Shown here: positions 38,458-47,680 of the stretch, piece by piece
How positions within the stretch are numbered: the stretch's first letter is position 1
Layout of the letters: each line of letters begins with the position of its first letter
NCBI GenBank assembly: GCA_003052455.1
Contig: QAPD01000104.1
Coordinates: 1-58,653, forward strand
Length of the DNA stretch: 58,653 bases
From: Sphaerisporangium cinnabarinum
GTDB lineage: Bacteria; Actinomycetota; Actinomycetes; Actinomycetales; Cellulomonadaceae
Reading direction: 5' to 3'
The notes under the pieces: generated by a model
What the model saw: only the letters and a program-made list of their open reading frames with translations
Told to the model about the DNA's origin: nothing
The model's database searches: none
Program-made: the position numbers and the translations under genes

Positions 38458-41124
38458 GTGTCTGCGCACGAACCCGCCGAGGCCCCTGCCGGTGACCCCG
38501 TCACCGGTGCCGACCCCGCGACCCCGGGCGAGGCGTCGGCCCCGCCGCGGCGCCGTCGCCGGTCCGCGCGCCGGCGCGTCCTGATCGGCGTGGCGGCGCT
38601 GCTCGTCGTCGCGCTCGTCGCGGGTGCGGCGTTCGTCGTGGTCACCGTCCGGCGTCCGCTGCCGCAGGCGTCCGGCGAGATCTCCGTGCCCGGGCTCGGC
38701 AGCGAGGTGACCGTGCTGCGCGACGCCCAGGGCGTCCCGCAGATCTACGCCGACACCCCCGAGGACCTCTTCCGCGCCCAGGGCTACGTCCAGGCGCAGG
38801 ACCGCTTCTTCGAGATGGACTACCGCCGCCACGTCACCTCGGGGCGGCTCGCCGAGCTCGTCGGCGACAACCCGGACGCGATCGCCGCCGACACGGTCAC
38901 GCGCACGTTCGGCTGGCGCCAGGTCGCGGAGGAGGAGTGGGACGTCGTCTCCCCCGAGACGAAGGCGTACCTCCAGGCGTACGCGGAGGGCGTGAACGCC
39001 TACCTGGAGGACCGCAGCCCGTCGGAGATCGCGCTCGAGTACACGGTGCTGGGGCTGCAGGTCGACGTCGCCGAGCCCGAGCCCTGGGACCCGGTCGACT
39101 CGCTCGCGTGGCTCAAGGCGATGGCCTGGGACCTGCGCGGCAACTACGACGACGAGCTCGACCGCGCGCTGGCCTACGGCACGCTCCAGGACACGGCGCG
39201 CGTCGCGGAGCTGTTCCCCGCCTACCCGTCCGAGCTCAACGCGCCGATCCTCGACCCCGGCGAGCTGGAGAACCCGCAGCAGGTCGCGCTGGACCTCGGT
39301 CCGCAGGCCCGCGCGGAGTACGGCTCCGACCACCTCCAGGCCGCGCTCGAGGCCGCGGACCGCGCGCTCGGCGCCGTCCCCGTGCTCATCGGCCGCGGCG
39401 AGGGCACCGGCTCGAACTCGTGGGTCGTGTCCGGCGAGCACACGGCGTCGGGCAAGCCGATCCTCGCGAACGACCCGCACCTCGCGCTCGGGGCGCCCGG
39501 CATCTGGGCGCAGGTGGGGCTGCACTGCAACGAGGTCTCCCCGGCGTGCGGGTTCGACGTCGCAGGCTTCTCGTTCGCGGGCTTCCCCGGCGTCGTCATC
39601 GGGCACAACGCCCAGCTCGCCTGGGGCCTGACGAACATGGGTGCCGACGTCACCGACTTCTTCGTCGAGCGCGTGCGCGACGACACCTACCTCCGCGGCG
39701 ACGAGTGGGTACCGCTGGAGACCCGCACCGAGACGCTGCGCGTCGCCGGGGGCGACGACATCGAGATCGAGGTCCGCTCGACGCTCCACGGCCCGATCGT
39801 CTCCGAGGCGATCCCGGCGACCGAGGCGGCGGTCGACACGCCCGCGCTGGACACGCGGCTGGGGGAGTACGCCGTCGCGCTCCAGTGGACCGCGCTCGAG
39901 CCGGGCCGCACGGCCGACGCCGTCTTCGCGTTCAACCTCGCGCAGGACGCCGAGGACATGCAGGCGGCCGCGGCGCTCTTCGAGGTGCCGGCCCAGAACA
40001 TCGTCTTCGCGACCGCGGACGGCCACATCGGCTACCAGGCTCCGGGCAAGGTCCCCGTCCGCCAGGCGGTCCCCGACGCCGAGGTGCCCTCCGACGGCAC
40101 GTGGCCGCGCGACGGGTCCGACGAGCGCTACGACTGGCAGGGCTACGTCCCCAGCGAGGAGATGCCGCGCGTCGTGGACCCGGCCGAGGGCTTCATCGTG
40201 GCCGCCAACCAGGCCGTGCTGCCGGACGGCGTCGCGCCGTTCCTCACGACCGACTGGGACTACGGCTACCGCTCGCAGCGCATCCGCCAGCTCCTGGAGG
40301 CCGAGATCGCGGCCGGACGCACCGTGGACGTCGACACGATGAACGAGGTCCAGGTCGACGACCGCAGCCCCTACGCCGAGGTGCTCGTGCCGTCCCTGCT
40401 CGAGCAGGAGATCGACGACGACTTCGCGGCCGAGGGCCAGCAGCTCCTCGCGGACTGGGACTACCGGACCGACACCGACTCCGCCGCGGCCGCGTACTTC
40501 GCCGCCGTGTGGCGGAACCTGCTCCAGCTCACCTTCTGGGACGACCTGCCCGAGTCGGCGCGCCCGAGCGGCGGGAGCCGCTGGCTCGCCGTCGTCCAGA
40601 ACCTCCTGGAGAACCCGACCGACCCGTTCTGGGACGACCGCCAGACGGTCAGCGTCGTCGAGACGCGCGACGAGGTGCTCACGCAGGCGCTCGTCTCCGC
40701 GCGGCTCGACCTCACCGTCGAGCAGAGCAAGCAGCCCTCGGACTGGGCGTGGGGCAAGATCCACGTGCTCGCCCTCGAGCACCCCGTGCTGGGCGGCGAG
40801 TCGATCCCGGGGCCGGTGCGCGACTTCGTCAACCCCAACCCGGTCGGGATGCCCGGTGGCTCGTCGATCGTCAACGCGACCGCGTGGGACGCCGCGTCCG
40901 GGTCGTTCGACGTGACGGCCGGGCCGTCGATGCGCATGGTCGTCGACCTCGGCGACCTCGACCGCTCGACGTGGGTGACCGTCACGGGCACCTCGGGGCA
41001 CCCCGCGTCGAAGCACTACGCGGACCAGCTCTCGACCTGGGCCCGCGGCGAGACCTACGCGTGGCCGTTCTCCACCGAGGCCGTCGCTGAGGCGAGCAAG
41101 GACGAGCTCACCCTCGTCCCGTAG
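38458..41124 (+). CDS. Penicillin acylase family N-terminal-nucleophile hydrolase
   Basis: An 888-residue protein of the penicillin/aculeacin/AHL-acylase family. A basic Arg-rich N-terminus precedes one hydrophobic segment (about 42-63), a signal anchor. The alpha-chain part contains TPEDLFRAQGYVQAQDRFFEMDYRR, typical of the family. The autocatalytic junction is GTGSNSWVVSG; Ser319 would become the beta-chain N-terminal nucleophile. The conserved NDPHLALGAPGIWAQ and GFSFAGFPGVVIGHN segments follow, with the oxyanion and Asn residues downstream. The native amide substrate is unknown. It is inserted between fmdB and the 5-FTHF cyclo-ligase gene. GTG 38458 is fixed by TAGTCT-N7. Confidence 0.92.
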   Translation: MSAHEPAEAPAGDPVTGADPATPGEASAPPRRRRRSARRRVLIGVAALLVVALVAGAAFVVVTVRRPLPQASGEISVPGLGSEVTVLRDAQGVPQIYADTPEDLFRAQGYVQAQDRFFEMDYRRHVTSGRLAELVGDNPDAIAADTVTRTFGWRQVAEEEWDVVSPETKAYLQAYAEGVNAYLEDRSPSEIALEYTVLGLQVDVAEPEPWDPVDSLAWLKAMAWDLRGNYDDELDRALAYGTLQDTARVAELFPAYPSELNAPILDPGELENPQQVALDLGPQARAEYGSDHLQAALEAADRALGAVPVLIGRGEGTGSNSWVVSGEHTASGKPILANDPHLALGAPGIWAQVGLHCNEVSPACGFDVAGFSFAGFPGVVIGHNAQLAWGLTNMGADVTDFFVERVRDDTYLRGDEWVPLETRTETLRVAGGDDIEIEVRSTLHGPIVSEAIPATEAAVDTPALDTRLGEYAVALQWTALEPGRTADAVFAFNLAQDAEDMQAAAALFEVPAQNIVFATADGHIGYQAPGKVPVRQAVPDAEVPSDGTWPRDGSDERYDWQGYVPSEEMPRVVDPAEGFIVAANQAVLPDGVAPFLTTDWDYGYRSQRIRQLLEAEIAAGRTVDVDTMNEVQVDDRSPYAEVLVPSLLEQEIDDDFAAEGQQLLADWDYRTDTDSAAAAYFAAVWRNLLQLTFWDDLPESARPSGGSRWLAVVQNLLENPTDPFWDDRQTVSVVETRDEVLTQALVSARLDLTVEQSKQPSDWAWGKIHVLALEHPVLGGESIPGPVRDFVNPNPVGMPGGSSIVNATAWDAASGSFDVTAGPSMRMVVDLGDLDRSTWVTVTGTSGHPASKHYADQLSTWARGETYAWPFSTEAVAEASKDELTLVP

Positions 41125-41177
41125 CGGCGTCGGGGCTCGGAGCCTCCACGCCTCCACGGGCGGGGCGCAGATCGTCT

Positions 41178-41196
41178 CGGGGCGGAGATCGCCCCG
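41178..41196. terminator. Hairpin between convergent genes
   Basis: CGGGGCG-GAGAT-CGCCCCG, a perfect 7-bp stem between the penicillin acylase and 5-FTHF cyclo-ligase genes. Confidence 0.5.
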
Positions 41197-41215
41197 GGGA
41201 CGACGGCGCGGGCCG

Positions 41216-41848
41216 CTACGGCAGCCAGCGCCAGCCGAGGGGTGTCGCGACGGCGTCGACCGTGCGGTCGTGCGGCTCGACGGGCAGCGGTCGGTCGCTC
41301 GCGTCGTAGACCTCCTCCGGGAACACGACCGCCACGACCTTCGTCCCGGGGCGCACGTGCTCGAGCGCGCGGTCGTACCACCCGCCGCCCTGGCCGAGCC
41401 GGACGCCGCGCGAGTCGACGGCGAGCGCGGGCGCGACGACGACGTCGGCCTCGGCGATCGCCTCCGGGCCCAGGGTCGGGGTGCCGGGCTCGGGCGGCCG
41501 CCCGGGTGCGCGGACCTGGAGGTCGGCGGGGCCGTCGTAGACGGCCCAGTCCCGCTGGAGCCCCGCGCCGAGCACGGGCAGCAGCAGGCGGACGCCGCGC
41601 GCGGCGAGACGCTCGAGCATCGCCGACGTGCCCGGCTCGCCCGGGCGCGCGGCGTAGGTCGCGACGCACGTGGCGGCGGCGACCTCGGGGATGGTCTCGA
41701 CGACGTCGGCGATGGCGGCGTCCGCTTCCTTGCGGAGCCGCTCGGACCGCGCCTGGCGGTGGGTGCGGATGGCCTTGCGGAGGATCTCCTTCGCGTCCTC
41801 GGCTTCGATGCTTCCGTGCAGGGGGTATGGCTGGACCGGGCCACTCAT
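41216..41848 (-). CDS. 5-formyltetrahydrofolate cyclo-ligase
   Basis: A 210-residue enzyme converting 5-formyl-THF and ATP to 5,10-methenyl-THF. The N-terminal helix KEILRKAIRTHRQAR has the basic residues typical of the family start, and the ATP-binding motif near the C-terminus is RLGQGGGWYDRAL (about residues 150-162). VVVAPALAVDSRGVRLG precedes it. The end PLGWRWLP is also characteristic. ATG 41848 follows GACAAT and 6 bases. Placement next to mscL and fmdB and before rimJ/sepX matches the order I recall around M. tuberculosis Rv0992c. Confidence 0.93.
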   Translation of the reverse strand: MSGPVQPYPLHGSIEAEDAKEILRKAIRTHRQARSERLRKEADAAIADVVETIPEVAAATCVATYAARPGEPGTSAMLERLAARGVRLLLPVLGAGLQRDWAVYDGPADLQVRAPGRPPEPGTPTLGPEAIAEADVVVAPALAVDSRGVRLGQGGGWYDRALEHVRPGTKVVAVVFPEEVYDASDRPLPVEPHDRTVDAVATPLGWRWLP

Positions 41849-41854
41849 GTCCCT

Positions 41855-41860
41855 ATTGTC
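41855..41860 (-). promoter_or_regulatory. -10 element, leaderless promoter of cyclo-ligase gene
   Basis: GACAAT on the minus strand, 6 bases, then ATG at 41848. Confidence 0.35.
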
Positions 41861-41949
41861 ACCCGGCGCGCGCCTCCGCGCCGACGCCGCGCGGGTGACC
41901 TTCGGCCCCGGACGCCGGGAGCGGCTTCCGTGCACGCGTCCCGGGTGCC

Positions 41950-41955
41950 TATGAT
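41950..41955 (+). promoter_or_regulatory. -10 element upstream of the sugar-phosphate operon
   Basis: TATGAT, about 74 bases before the ATG of the mutase fusion. It is the most consensus-like hexamer in this gap. No clear -35. Confidence 0.35.
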
Positions 41956-42028
41956 CGGAGGGAGCCAGTAGTTCGGACTCCTGACAAATGGGTCGCCGTC
42001 CGACAGAGGTGCCGACAGTGAGGACGCC

Positions 42029-44269
42029 ATGACCGCGACGACCGCGAACCCCACCGCGACGACCCCGCGAGGGGACGCCCACCCGAGGACCGGACGCGCC
42101 GCCGTCGTGCTCGCCGCGGGCCACGACGAGGCGTCGCGCGAGCTGCTGTCGCGTCCGCTCGGCGGCGCGACGGTCGTCGAGCTGGCGGTCGCGAACGTCC
42201 GCCGCGTCGTGGACGCGGGCCGCATCGTCGTGGTCGTGTCGCCGGACGACCCGACCGTGCGCGAGCTGCTCGGCGAGGACGTCGTCTACGTGGAGCAGGA
42301 GTCGCCGCTCGGCACCGGTGACGCGGTCCTCGCGGCGCGCGAGGCGATCGCGTCGGTGCTCGGGCCGGGCGTCGACGAGCCGGTCCTCGTCGCCTACGCG
42401 GACACGCCGCTGCTGCGCTCCGAGTCGCTCCTCGGGCTGCTCACGCGGCACACCCTCACGGGCGCCGACCTGTCGCTGCTCTCCGCCGTCGTCGACGACC
42501 CGGACGGCTACGGACGCGTGGTCCGCGCCGGGGGCGAGATCACGGCGATCCTCGAGTCGTCCGAGGTCGCGGACGCCGCTCCCGAGCCGCGCACCGAGAT
42601 CAACGTGGGCGCGTACGTCGCGGCACCCCGCCTGCTGTTCGGCGAGCTGGAGCGCATGGCGGCCGACGGCGAGCACCGGCTCACCGAGCTCGCCCGCCGC
42701 GTCATCGGGGCGGGCAAGCGCATCTCGTCGTACCGCATCGTCGACGTGGACGAGGTCCGCGGCATCAACACCCCGGACGAGCTCGCGCAGGCTGCGGACA
42801 TCGTCCTCAAGCGCCTGTTCGTGCCGAAGAAGAACACCGACACGAAGATCGTGTTCGGCACCGGCGGCTGGCGCGCGGTCATCGGCGAGGGCTACACGCT
42901 CGCCAACGTGCGCCGGCTGTGCCAGGCCATCGCCAACGAGACGATCCGCCGCGGGCTGGACGCGAAGGGCATGGTGATCGGCGGCGACCGCCGCTTCCTC
43001 TCGCGCGAGTCGGCCATCGCCGCGGCCGAGGTCTTCGCGGGCAACAACATCGCCGTGACCCTCCTGCCCGACGACGTCCCGACGCCGCTCGTGACGTTCG
43101 CCGCGCCCTACCTCGGGGCGGCCTACGGCATCATCGTCACGTCGAGCCACAACCCGCCCGAGTGGAACGGCATGAAGGTGTTCCGCCAGGACGGCTCGCT
43201 CCCGCTCGACGACGAGACGGACCGCTACCAGGACGAGGCGAACGCGCTCTCGGTCGACGACGTCATCACGCTCGACATCGACGTGGCCCGCCGCACGGGC
43301 GTCGTCGTCGACCGGTCGCTCACGGACCCGTACGTCGACGCGATCGAGCGGATCATCGACGTCGAGGCCGTGCGCGGCTCGGACCTCCAGGTCGTCGTCG
43401 ACCCGATGTACGGCACGAGCCAGCTCACGCTCGGCACCATCCTGTCCGACATGCGCGTGCGGTCGGAGTTCATCCACGCGGCGCACAACCCGCTGTTCGG
43501 CGGCGTCGCGCCGGCACCGGACCTGCAGCGCCTCAGCACGCTCGTGACGATGATCCAGCAGGGCGGCGGCCGCTACGACCTCGGCATGGCGACGGACGGC
43601 GACTCGGACCGCATCGGGATCGTCGACGAGACCGGCGAGTACATCTCGACGAACGACCTGCTCCTCCTCCTGTACTGGTACCTGCACGAGGTCCGCGGGG
43701 AGAAGGGCGGCGTGGTGCGCAACCTCGCGACGACGCACCTGCTCGACCGGCTCGCGGCGCACTTCGGCGAGGAGTCGCGCGAGGTCAAGGTCGGGTTCAA
43801 GCACGTGACGGCCGGCATGGAGGAGATCGGCGCGGTGCTCGGCGGCGAGTCGTCGGGCGGCCTGACGATCCGCGGCTGGATCCTCGGCAAGGACGGCATC
43901 TTCGCGTGCGCCCTGGTGGCCGAGATGCTCGCGCGCACGGGCAAGCGGATCTCCGAGCTGCGCGCGATGCTGTACGAGATCACCGGTCGGCTGTACACGC
44001 TCGAGTCGGGCGTTCCGGCCACCCCGGAGATGCGCGTCGAGGTGCCGCGCCGGCTCGAGGCGCAGCCCCTCACGCACGTCGGGCCGTACCCGGTCGTCTC
44101 GGTCTCCCACCTCGACGGCACCAAGATCCTCCTCGAGAACGACAACTGGGCGCTCCTGCGGTTCTCCGGGACCGAGCCCGTCCTGCGCATGTTCGTCGAG
44201 GCGGACACCCCCGAGAAGGCCGCCGAGCTCCTCGAGTGGCTGCAGGGGTTCGTCACCGCCGGCGTCTGA
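42029..44269 (+). CDS. Nucleotidyltransferase-like / phosphohexomutase fusion
   Basis: A 746-residue two-domain protein. Residues about 20-260 resemble the GlmU pyrophosphorylase domain: QESPLGTGDAV, VLVAYADTPLL, DPDGYGRVVR and EINVGAYV are the substrate motifs, but the catalytic signature is LAAGHDEASRELLSRPLGG instead of the Gly-rich GTRM...PK form, so activity is doubtful. Residues about 270-746 are a complete alpha-D-phosphohexomutase: TSSHNPPEWNG with the phosphoserine (about 370), the ATDGDSDRIG metal loop (about 520), GGESSGG sugar loop and RFSGTEPVLR phosphate loop. The GH94 phosphorylase gene follows 74 bases later, so the mutase could turn its sugar-1-phosphate into the 6-phosphate. 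ATG 42029 follows GAGGAC. Confidence 0.85.
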   Translation: MTATTANPTATTPRGDAHPRTGRAAVVLAAGHDEASRELLSRPLGGATVVELAVANVRRVVDAGRIVVVVSPDDPTVRELLGEDVVYVEQESPLGTGDAVLAAREAIASVLGPGVDEPVLVAYADTPLLRSESLLGLLTRHTLTGADLSLLSAVVDDPDGYGRVVRAGGEITAILESSEVADAAPEPRTEINVGAYVAAPRLLFGELERMAADGEHRLTELARRVIGAGKRISSYRIVDVDEVRGINTPDELAQAADIVLKRLFVPKKNTDTKIVFGTGGWRAVIGEGYTLANVRRLCQAIANETIRRGLDAKGMVIGGDRRFLSRESAIAAAEVFAGNNIAVTLLPDDVPTPLVTFAAPYLGAAYGIIVTSSHNPPEWNGMKVFRQDGSLPLDDETDRYQDEANALSVDDVITLDIDVARRTGVVVDRSLTDPYVDAIERIIDVEAVRGSDLQVVVDPMYGTSQLTLGTILSDMRVRSEFIHAAHNPLFGGVAPAPDLQRLSTLVTMIQQGGGRYDLGMATDGDSDRIGIVDETGEYISTNDLLLLLYWYLHEVRGEKGGVVRNLATTHLLDRLAAHFGEESREVKVGFKHVTAGMEEIGAVLGGESSGGLTIRGWILGKDGIFACALVAEMLARTGKRISELRAMLYEITGRLYTLESGVPATPEMRVEVPRRLEAQPLTHVGPYPVVSVSHLDGTKILLENDNWALLRFSGTEPVLRMFVEADTPEKAAELLEWLQGFVTAGV

Positions 44270-44343
44270 CGCCCGCGCCCCCACCCGGCACCCCCGCCGC
44301 ACCCAGCCCCCAGCCCCACCCCAGGACAGGAACCAGAGCAACG

Positions 44344-46800
44344 ATGCGCTACGGCCACTTCGACACCACGCACGACGAGTACGTCGTCGAGCGCCCCGAC
44401 GTCCCCGTCTCGTGGACGAACTACCTCGGCACCAAGGACATGTGCACGGTCCTGTCGCACCACGGCGGCGGGTACTCGTACTACAAGAGCTCGCAGTACG
44501 GGCGCATCTCGCGCTTCCGCCAGAACGGGGTGCCGCTCGACCGCCCCGGCCACTACGTCTACCTGCGCGACGACGCGGACGGCGACTACTGGTCGGTGTC
44601 CTGGCAGCCGGTCGGCAAGCCGTTCGTCGGGCCGGACGAGGAGCTCGACCCGGCCGGCGGCGCGGGGCGCTGGACCACGCGCCACGGCCTGAGCTACACG
44701 ACGTTCCGCTCCGAGTACAAGGGCATCGACGCCGAGCAGACGGTCTTCATCCCCCTCGACGACGACGTCGAGCTGTGGGACGTGCGCGTCACCAACACGA
44801 CGGACGAGGTGCGCGAGCTCACCGTCGGGTCGTACGTCGAGTTCTCCTTCCACACGATCACGATCGACAACCAGAACCTGCAGATGTCGCTCTACGCGTC
44901 CGGCTCCTCGTACGAGGACGGGATCATCGAGTACGACTTCTACTACGAGCCCTGGACGTACCACTACTTCGCGTCGAGCGAGACGCCGTCGTCGTACGAC
45001 TCGCTGCGCGACAGCTTCGTCGGCCCGTACCGCACCGAGAGCAACCCGATCGCGATCGAGCGGGGCGAGGGTTCCAACGCGAGCGCGACGACGCAGAACC
45101 ACTGCGGCGCGCTGCTGCACAAGGTGACGCTCGCGCCGGGCGAGACCAAGCGCCTCGTCTTCATGCTCGGCTACGGCTCGCGTGACGCGGTCGGGCGAGC
45201 GATCCAGGCGAAGTACTCGGACGTCGCGGCGGTGGACCACGAGCGCGAGCGCCTGCGCGACTTCTGGCGCGCCAAGCAGGACAAGCTGCGCATCCGTACG
45301 CCCCACGAGGGCATGAACACGATGATCAACGCGTGGACGCTGCTCCAGGCGGAGACGTGCGTCGTGTGGTCGCGGTTCGCGTCGTTCGTCGAGGTGGGCG
45401 GGCGTGCCGGGCTCGGCTACCGCGACACCGCGCAGGACGTCATGAGCGTCATCCACTCGAACCCCACGAAGACGCGGCAGCGCATCGTCGAGCTCCTGCG
45501 GGCCCAGACGGAGGCGGGCTACGGCCTGCACCTGTTCGACCCCAAGGCGTTCGACCCCGACGCGGAGAAGCTGCCCGACGTCCCGTCGCCCACGATCGTC
45601 CCGACGGTCGACCCGAAGGACCTCATCCACGGCCTCGAGGACACGTGCTCGGACGACCACCTGTGGCTCGTGCCGTCGGTCGTGGAGTACGTCAAGGAGA
45701 CGGGCGACCGCGCGTTCCTCGACCTGGAGATCCCGTTCGCCGAGGGCACGCCCGCGACCGTCTACGACCACCTCGTCCGCGCGCTCGAGTTCTCCGCGGA
45801 GCAGGTGGGCCAGAACGGCGTCGCGCTCGGCCTGCGCGCCGACTGGAACGACTGCCTCAACCTCGGTGGCGGCGAGACGTCGCTCGTGACGTTCCTCCAC
45901 GCGTGGGCGATCGGCGCGTTCCTCGAGGTCGCGGAGCCCCTCGCGGCGGCGGGCGACGAGCGCGCCGAGGCGGACGTCGTCCGGTTCACGGCGGAGCGCG
46001 AGCGCATCGCGAAGGTCGCGGACGCGCAGCTCTGGGACGGGCGCTGGTGGATCCGCGGCTACACGCGCGACGGCGTGAAGATCGGCTCGGCGCAGAACGA
46101 CGAGGGCAAGATCTTCCTCGAGCACCAGGCCTGGCCCGTCATCGCGGGCATCACGACCCAGGAGCGCGGCGAGGCGTCGATGGACGCGGTGCGCGAGCTC
46201 CTGGGTTCCGAGTACGGCAACCACCTCAACTGGCCGGCGTTCACGAAGGTCGACGACACGGTCGGCTTCGTGACGCGCGTCTACCCGGGCATCAAGGAGA
46301 ACGCCGCGATCTTCTCGCACCCGAACGCGTGGCCGATCATCGCCGAGGCGATGCTGGGCCGCGGCGACGAGGCGGTGCAGTTCTACGACGCGATCCTGCC
46401 GTACCACCAGAACGACAACATCGAGGTCCGCGGGGCGGAGCCGTACGCGTACGTCCAGTTCCTCTACGGCCGCGACCACGAGTGGTTCGGCAAGGCGCAG
46501 AACCCGTGGCTCACGGGCACGGCCGGCTGGATGTACACCGCCGTGACCAAGTACGTCCTCGGCGTCCGCCTCGCGCTCGACGGCCTGGTCGTCGACCCGT
46601 CGATCCCGAAGGACTGGGACGGGTTCGAGGTGCGTCGCGAGTGGCGCGGCGCCGTCTACGACATCGAGGTCCGCAACCCGGACCACGTGTCGAAGGGCGT
46701 GCGCTCGGTGACGGTCGACGGCGTCGAGCAGGACCCGGCGACCCCGATCCCCGCGCTGCCCGCGGGCACGGAGGCGAAGGTCGTCGTCACGCTGGGCTGA
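44344..46800 (+). CDS. GH94 phosphorylase, N,N'-diacetylchitobiose type
   Basis: An 818-residue cytoplasmic GH94 enzyme. It begins MRYGHFDTTHDEYVVERPDVPVSW, and the catalytic acid region is RADWNDCLNLGGGE (Asp at residue 500). Stretches such as YVYLRDDADGDYWSVSWQPV, ETCVVWSRFASFVEVGGR and DTCSDDHLWL match the Vibrio diacetylchitobiose phosphorylase (ChBP) as I remember it much more closely than cellobiose phosphorylase. It should convert (GlcNAc)2 and phosphate to GlcNAc-1-phosphate and GlcNAc. The coupled mutase fusion upstream and the GH20 gene 6 kb away support chitin catabolism. Cellobiose remains an alternative. ATG 44344 follows CAGGAACCAGAG. Confidence 0.85.
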   Translation: MRYGHFDTTHDEYVVERPDVPVSWTNYLGTKDMCTVLSHHGGGYSYYKSSQYGRISRFRQNGVPLDRPGHYVYLRDDADGDYWSVSWQPVGKPFVGPDEELDPAGGAGRWTTRHGLSYTTFRSEYKGIDAEQTVFIPLDDDVELWDVRVTNTTDEVRELTVGSYVEFSFHTITIDNQNLQMSLYASGSSYEDGIIEYDFYYEPWTYHYFASSETPSSYDSLRDSFVGPYRTESNPIAIERGEGSNASATTQNHCGALLHKVTLAPGETKRLVFMLGYGSRDAVGRAIQAKYSDVAAVDHERERLRDFWRAKQDKLRIRTPHEGMNTMINAWTLLQAETCVVWSRFASFVEVGGRAGLGYRDTAQDVMSVIHSNPTKTRQRIVELLRAQTEAGYGLHLFDPKAFDPDAEKLPDVPSPTIVPTVDPKDLIHGLEDTCSDDHLWLVPSVVEYVKETGDRAFLDLEIPFAEGTPATVYDHLVRALEFSAEQVGQNGVALGLRADWNDCLNLGGGETSLVTFLHAWAIGAFLEVAEPLAAAGDERAEADVVRFTAERERIAKVADAQLWDGRWWIRGYTRDGVKIGSAQNDEGKIFLEHQAWPVIAGITTQERGEASMDAVRELLGSEYGNHLNWPAFTKVDDTVGFVTRVYPGIKENAAIFSHPNAWPIIAEAMLGRGDEAVQFYDAILPYHQNDNIEVRGAEPYAYVQFLYGRDHEWFGKAQNPWLTGTAGWMYTAVTKYVLGVRLALDGLVVDPSIPKDWDGFEVRREWRGAVYDIEVRNPDHVSKGVRSVTVDGVEQDPATPIPALPAGTEAKVVVTLG

Positions 46801-46828
46801 GGACGGGGCTGAGCGCGGGACTGAGCAC

Positions 46829-46892
46829 GGGTGACACCACCGGGTGCCCGCGTCACCGGTCGGTGGCGCGCGGGCGCCCGGTGGTGTCACCC
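46829..46892 (+). terminator. Very long terminator hairpin
   Basis: Arms of 24 bases at 46829-46852 and 46869-46892 are complementary except for one T-G wobble, with a 16-base loop. It closes the sugar-phosphate operon and separates it from rimJ. Confidence 0.85.
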
Positions 46893-46968
46893 TGTGCACC
46901 GAGGGTCGGGCGCACCGTCTGTCCTCGTCGCCACGCCCACCGACAGGCCGAGGACGGTACACCGCCGC

Positions 46969-47619
46969 ATGACCCACAAGATCGCCCGCGGCTGGACCGT
47001 CGCCAAGCCGTGGCCCGTGACGCTGCGGGACGACACGCTGGGCGGGTCCGTCGTCCTGCGCCCGCTGCGGCGTCGGGACGCGAACGCCTGGATGCGCCTG
47101 CGCGCGCGCAACGCCGACTGGCTGGAGCGGTGGGAAGGCACGTCGCCGCGCCCCGGCACGCCGGGCGGGCCGCCCACGTTCGCGGAGTACGTCCGGGTCC
47201 TGTCGGCCCAGGCGCGCGCCGGGTCCTCGCTGCCGTTCGCCGTCGAGCTGGACGGCGAGCTCGTCGGCCAGCTCACCGTGTCGTCCATCACGTACGGCTC
47301 GCTGTGCGGTGCGAGCATCGGCTACTGGGTGAGCGAGCACGTCGCGGGCCGCGGCGTCATCCCGACCGCCGTCGCGATGGCCACGGACTACTGCTTCACG
47401 ATCCTCGGGCTGCACCGGATCGAGATCAACATCCGCCCGGAGAACGGCCCGAGCCTGCGCGTCGTGGAGAAGCTGGGCCTGCGCGACGAGGGCGTCCGCG
47501 AGCGGTACCTGCACATCCAGGGGGAGTGGCGCGACCACCGGACGTTCGCCGTCACGAGCGAGGAGGTCCCGGACGGCCTCCTCGCGCGCTGGCAGGCGAC
47601 GCGCCGCGAGAGCATCTGA
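46969..47619 (+). CDS. RimJ-like GNAT N-acetyltransferase
   Basis: A 216-residue GNAT protein of the RimJ/RimL group, which acetylates protein N-termini or small amines with acetyl-CoA. GGSVVLRPLRRRDANAWMRLRARN is the typical N-terminal strand and helix. IGYWVSEHVAGRGVIPTAVAMA contains the acetyl-CoA pyrophosphate loop (V-x-x-x-x-x-GRG), and LHRIEINIRPENGPSLRVVEKLG is the C-terminal strand-helix signature. The neighbouring sepX-like gene follows in the order seen in many actinobacteria, so it is the rimJ ortholog of that cluster. I chose ATG 46969; the upstream in-frame extension overlaps the terminator. Confidence 0.9.
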   Translation: MTHKIARGWTVAKPWPVTLRDDTLGGSVVLRPLRRRDANAWMRLRARNADWLERWEGTSPRPGTPGGPPTFAEYVRVLSAQARAGSSLPFAVELDGELVGQLTVSSITYGSLCGASIGYWVSEHVAGRGVIPTAVAMATDYCFTILGLHRIEINIRPENGPSLRVVEKLGLRDEGVRERYLHIQGEWRDHRTFAVTSEEVPDGLLARWQATRRESI

Positions 47620-47668
47620 GCCGCCCGACACGCCGGGGCGCGTGCGGAGCGTGGCCGCGGGCCTCGCC

Positions 47669-47674
47669 TACGGT
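47669..47674 (+). promoter_or_regulatory. -10 element, leaderless promoter of sepX-like gene
   Basis: TACGGT, 6 bases, then GTG at 47681. Confidence 0.45.
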
Positions 47675-47680
47675 CGTGAT

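Noticed and set aside
44344-46800. Cellobiose phosphorylase as the primary call
   Set aside because: Several long stretches fit the diacetylchitobiose enzyme better, as recalled. Cellobiose is kept only as an alternative, because no alignment could be run.
43573-47631. 1352-codon minus-strand frame opposite the GH94 gene
   Set aside because: Shadow of the GH94 and rimJ genes; it reads through a 24-bp terminator hairpin and has no recognisable domain.
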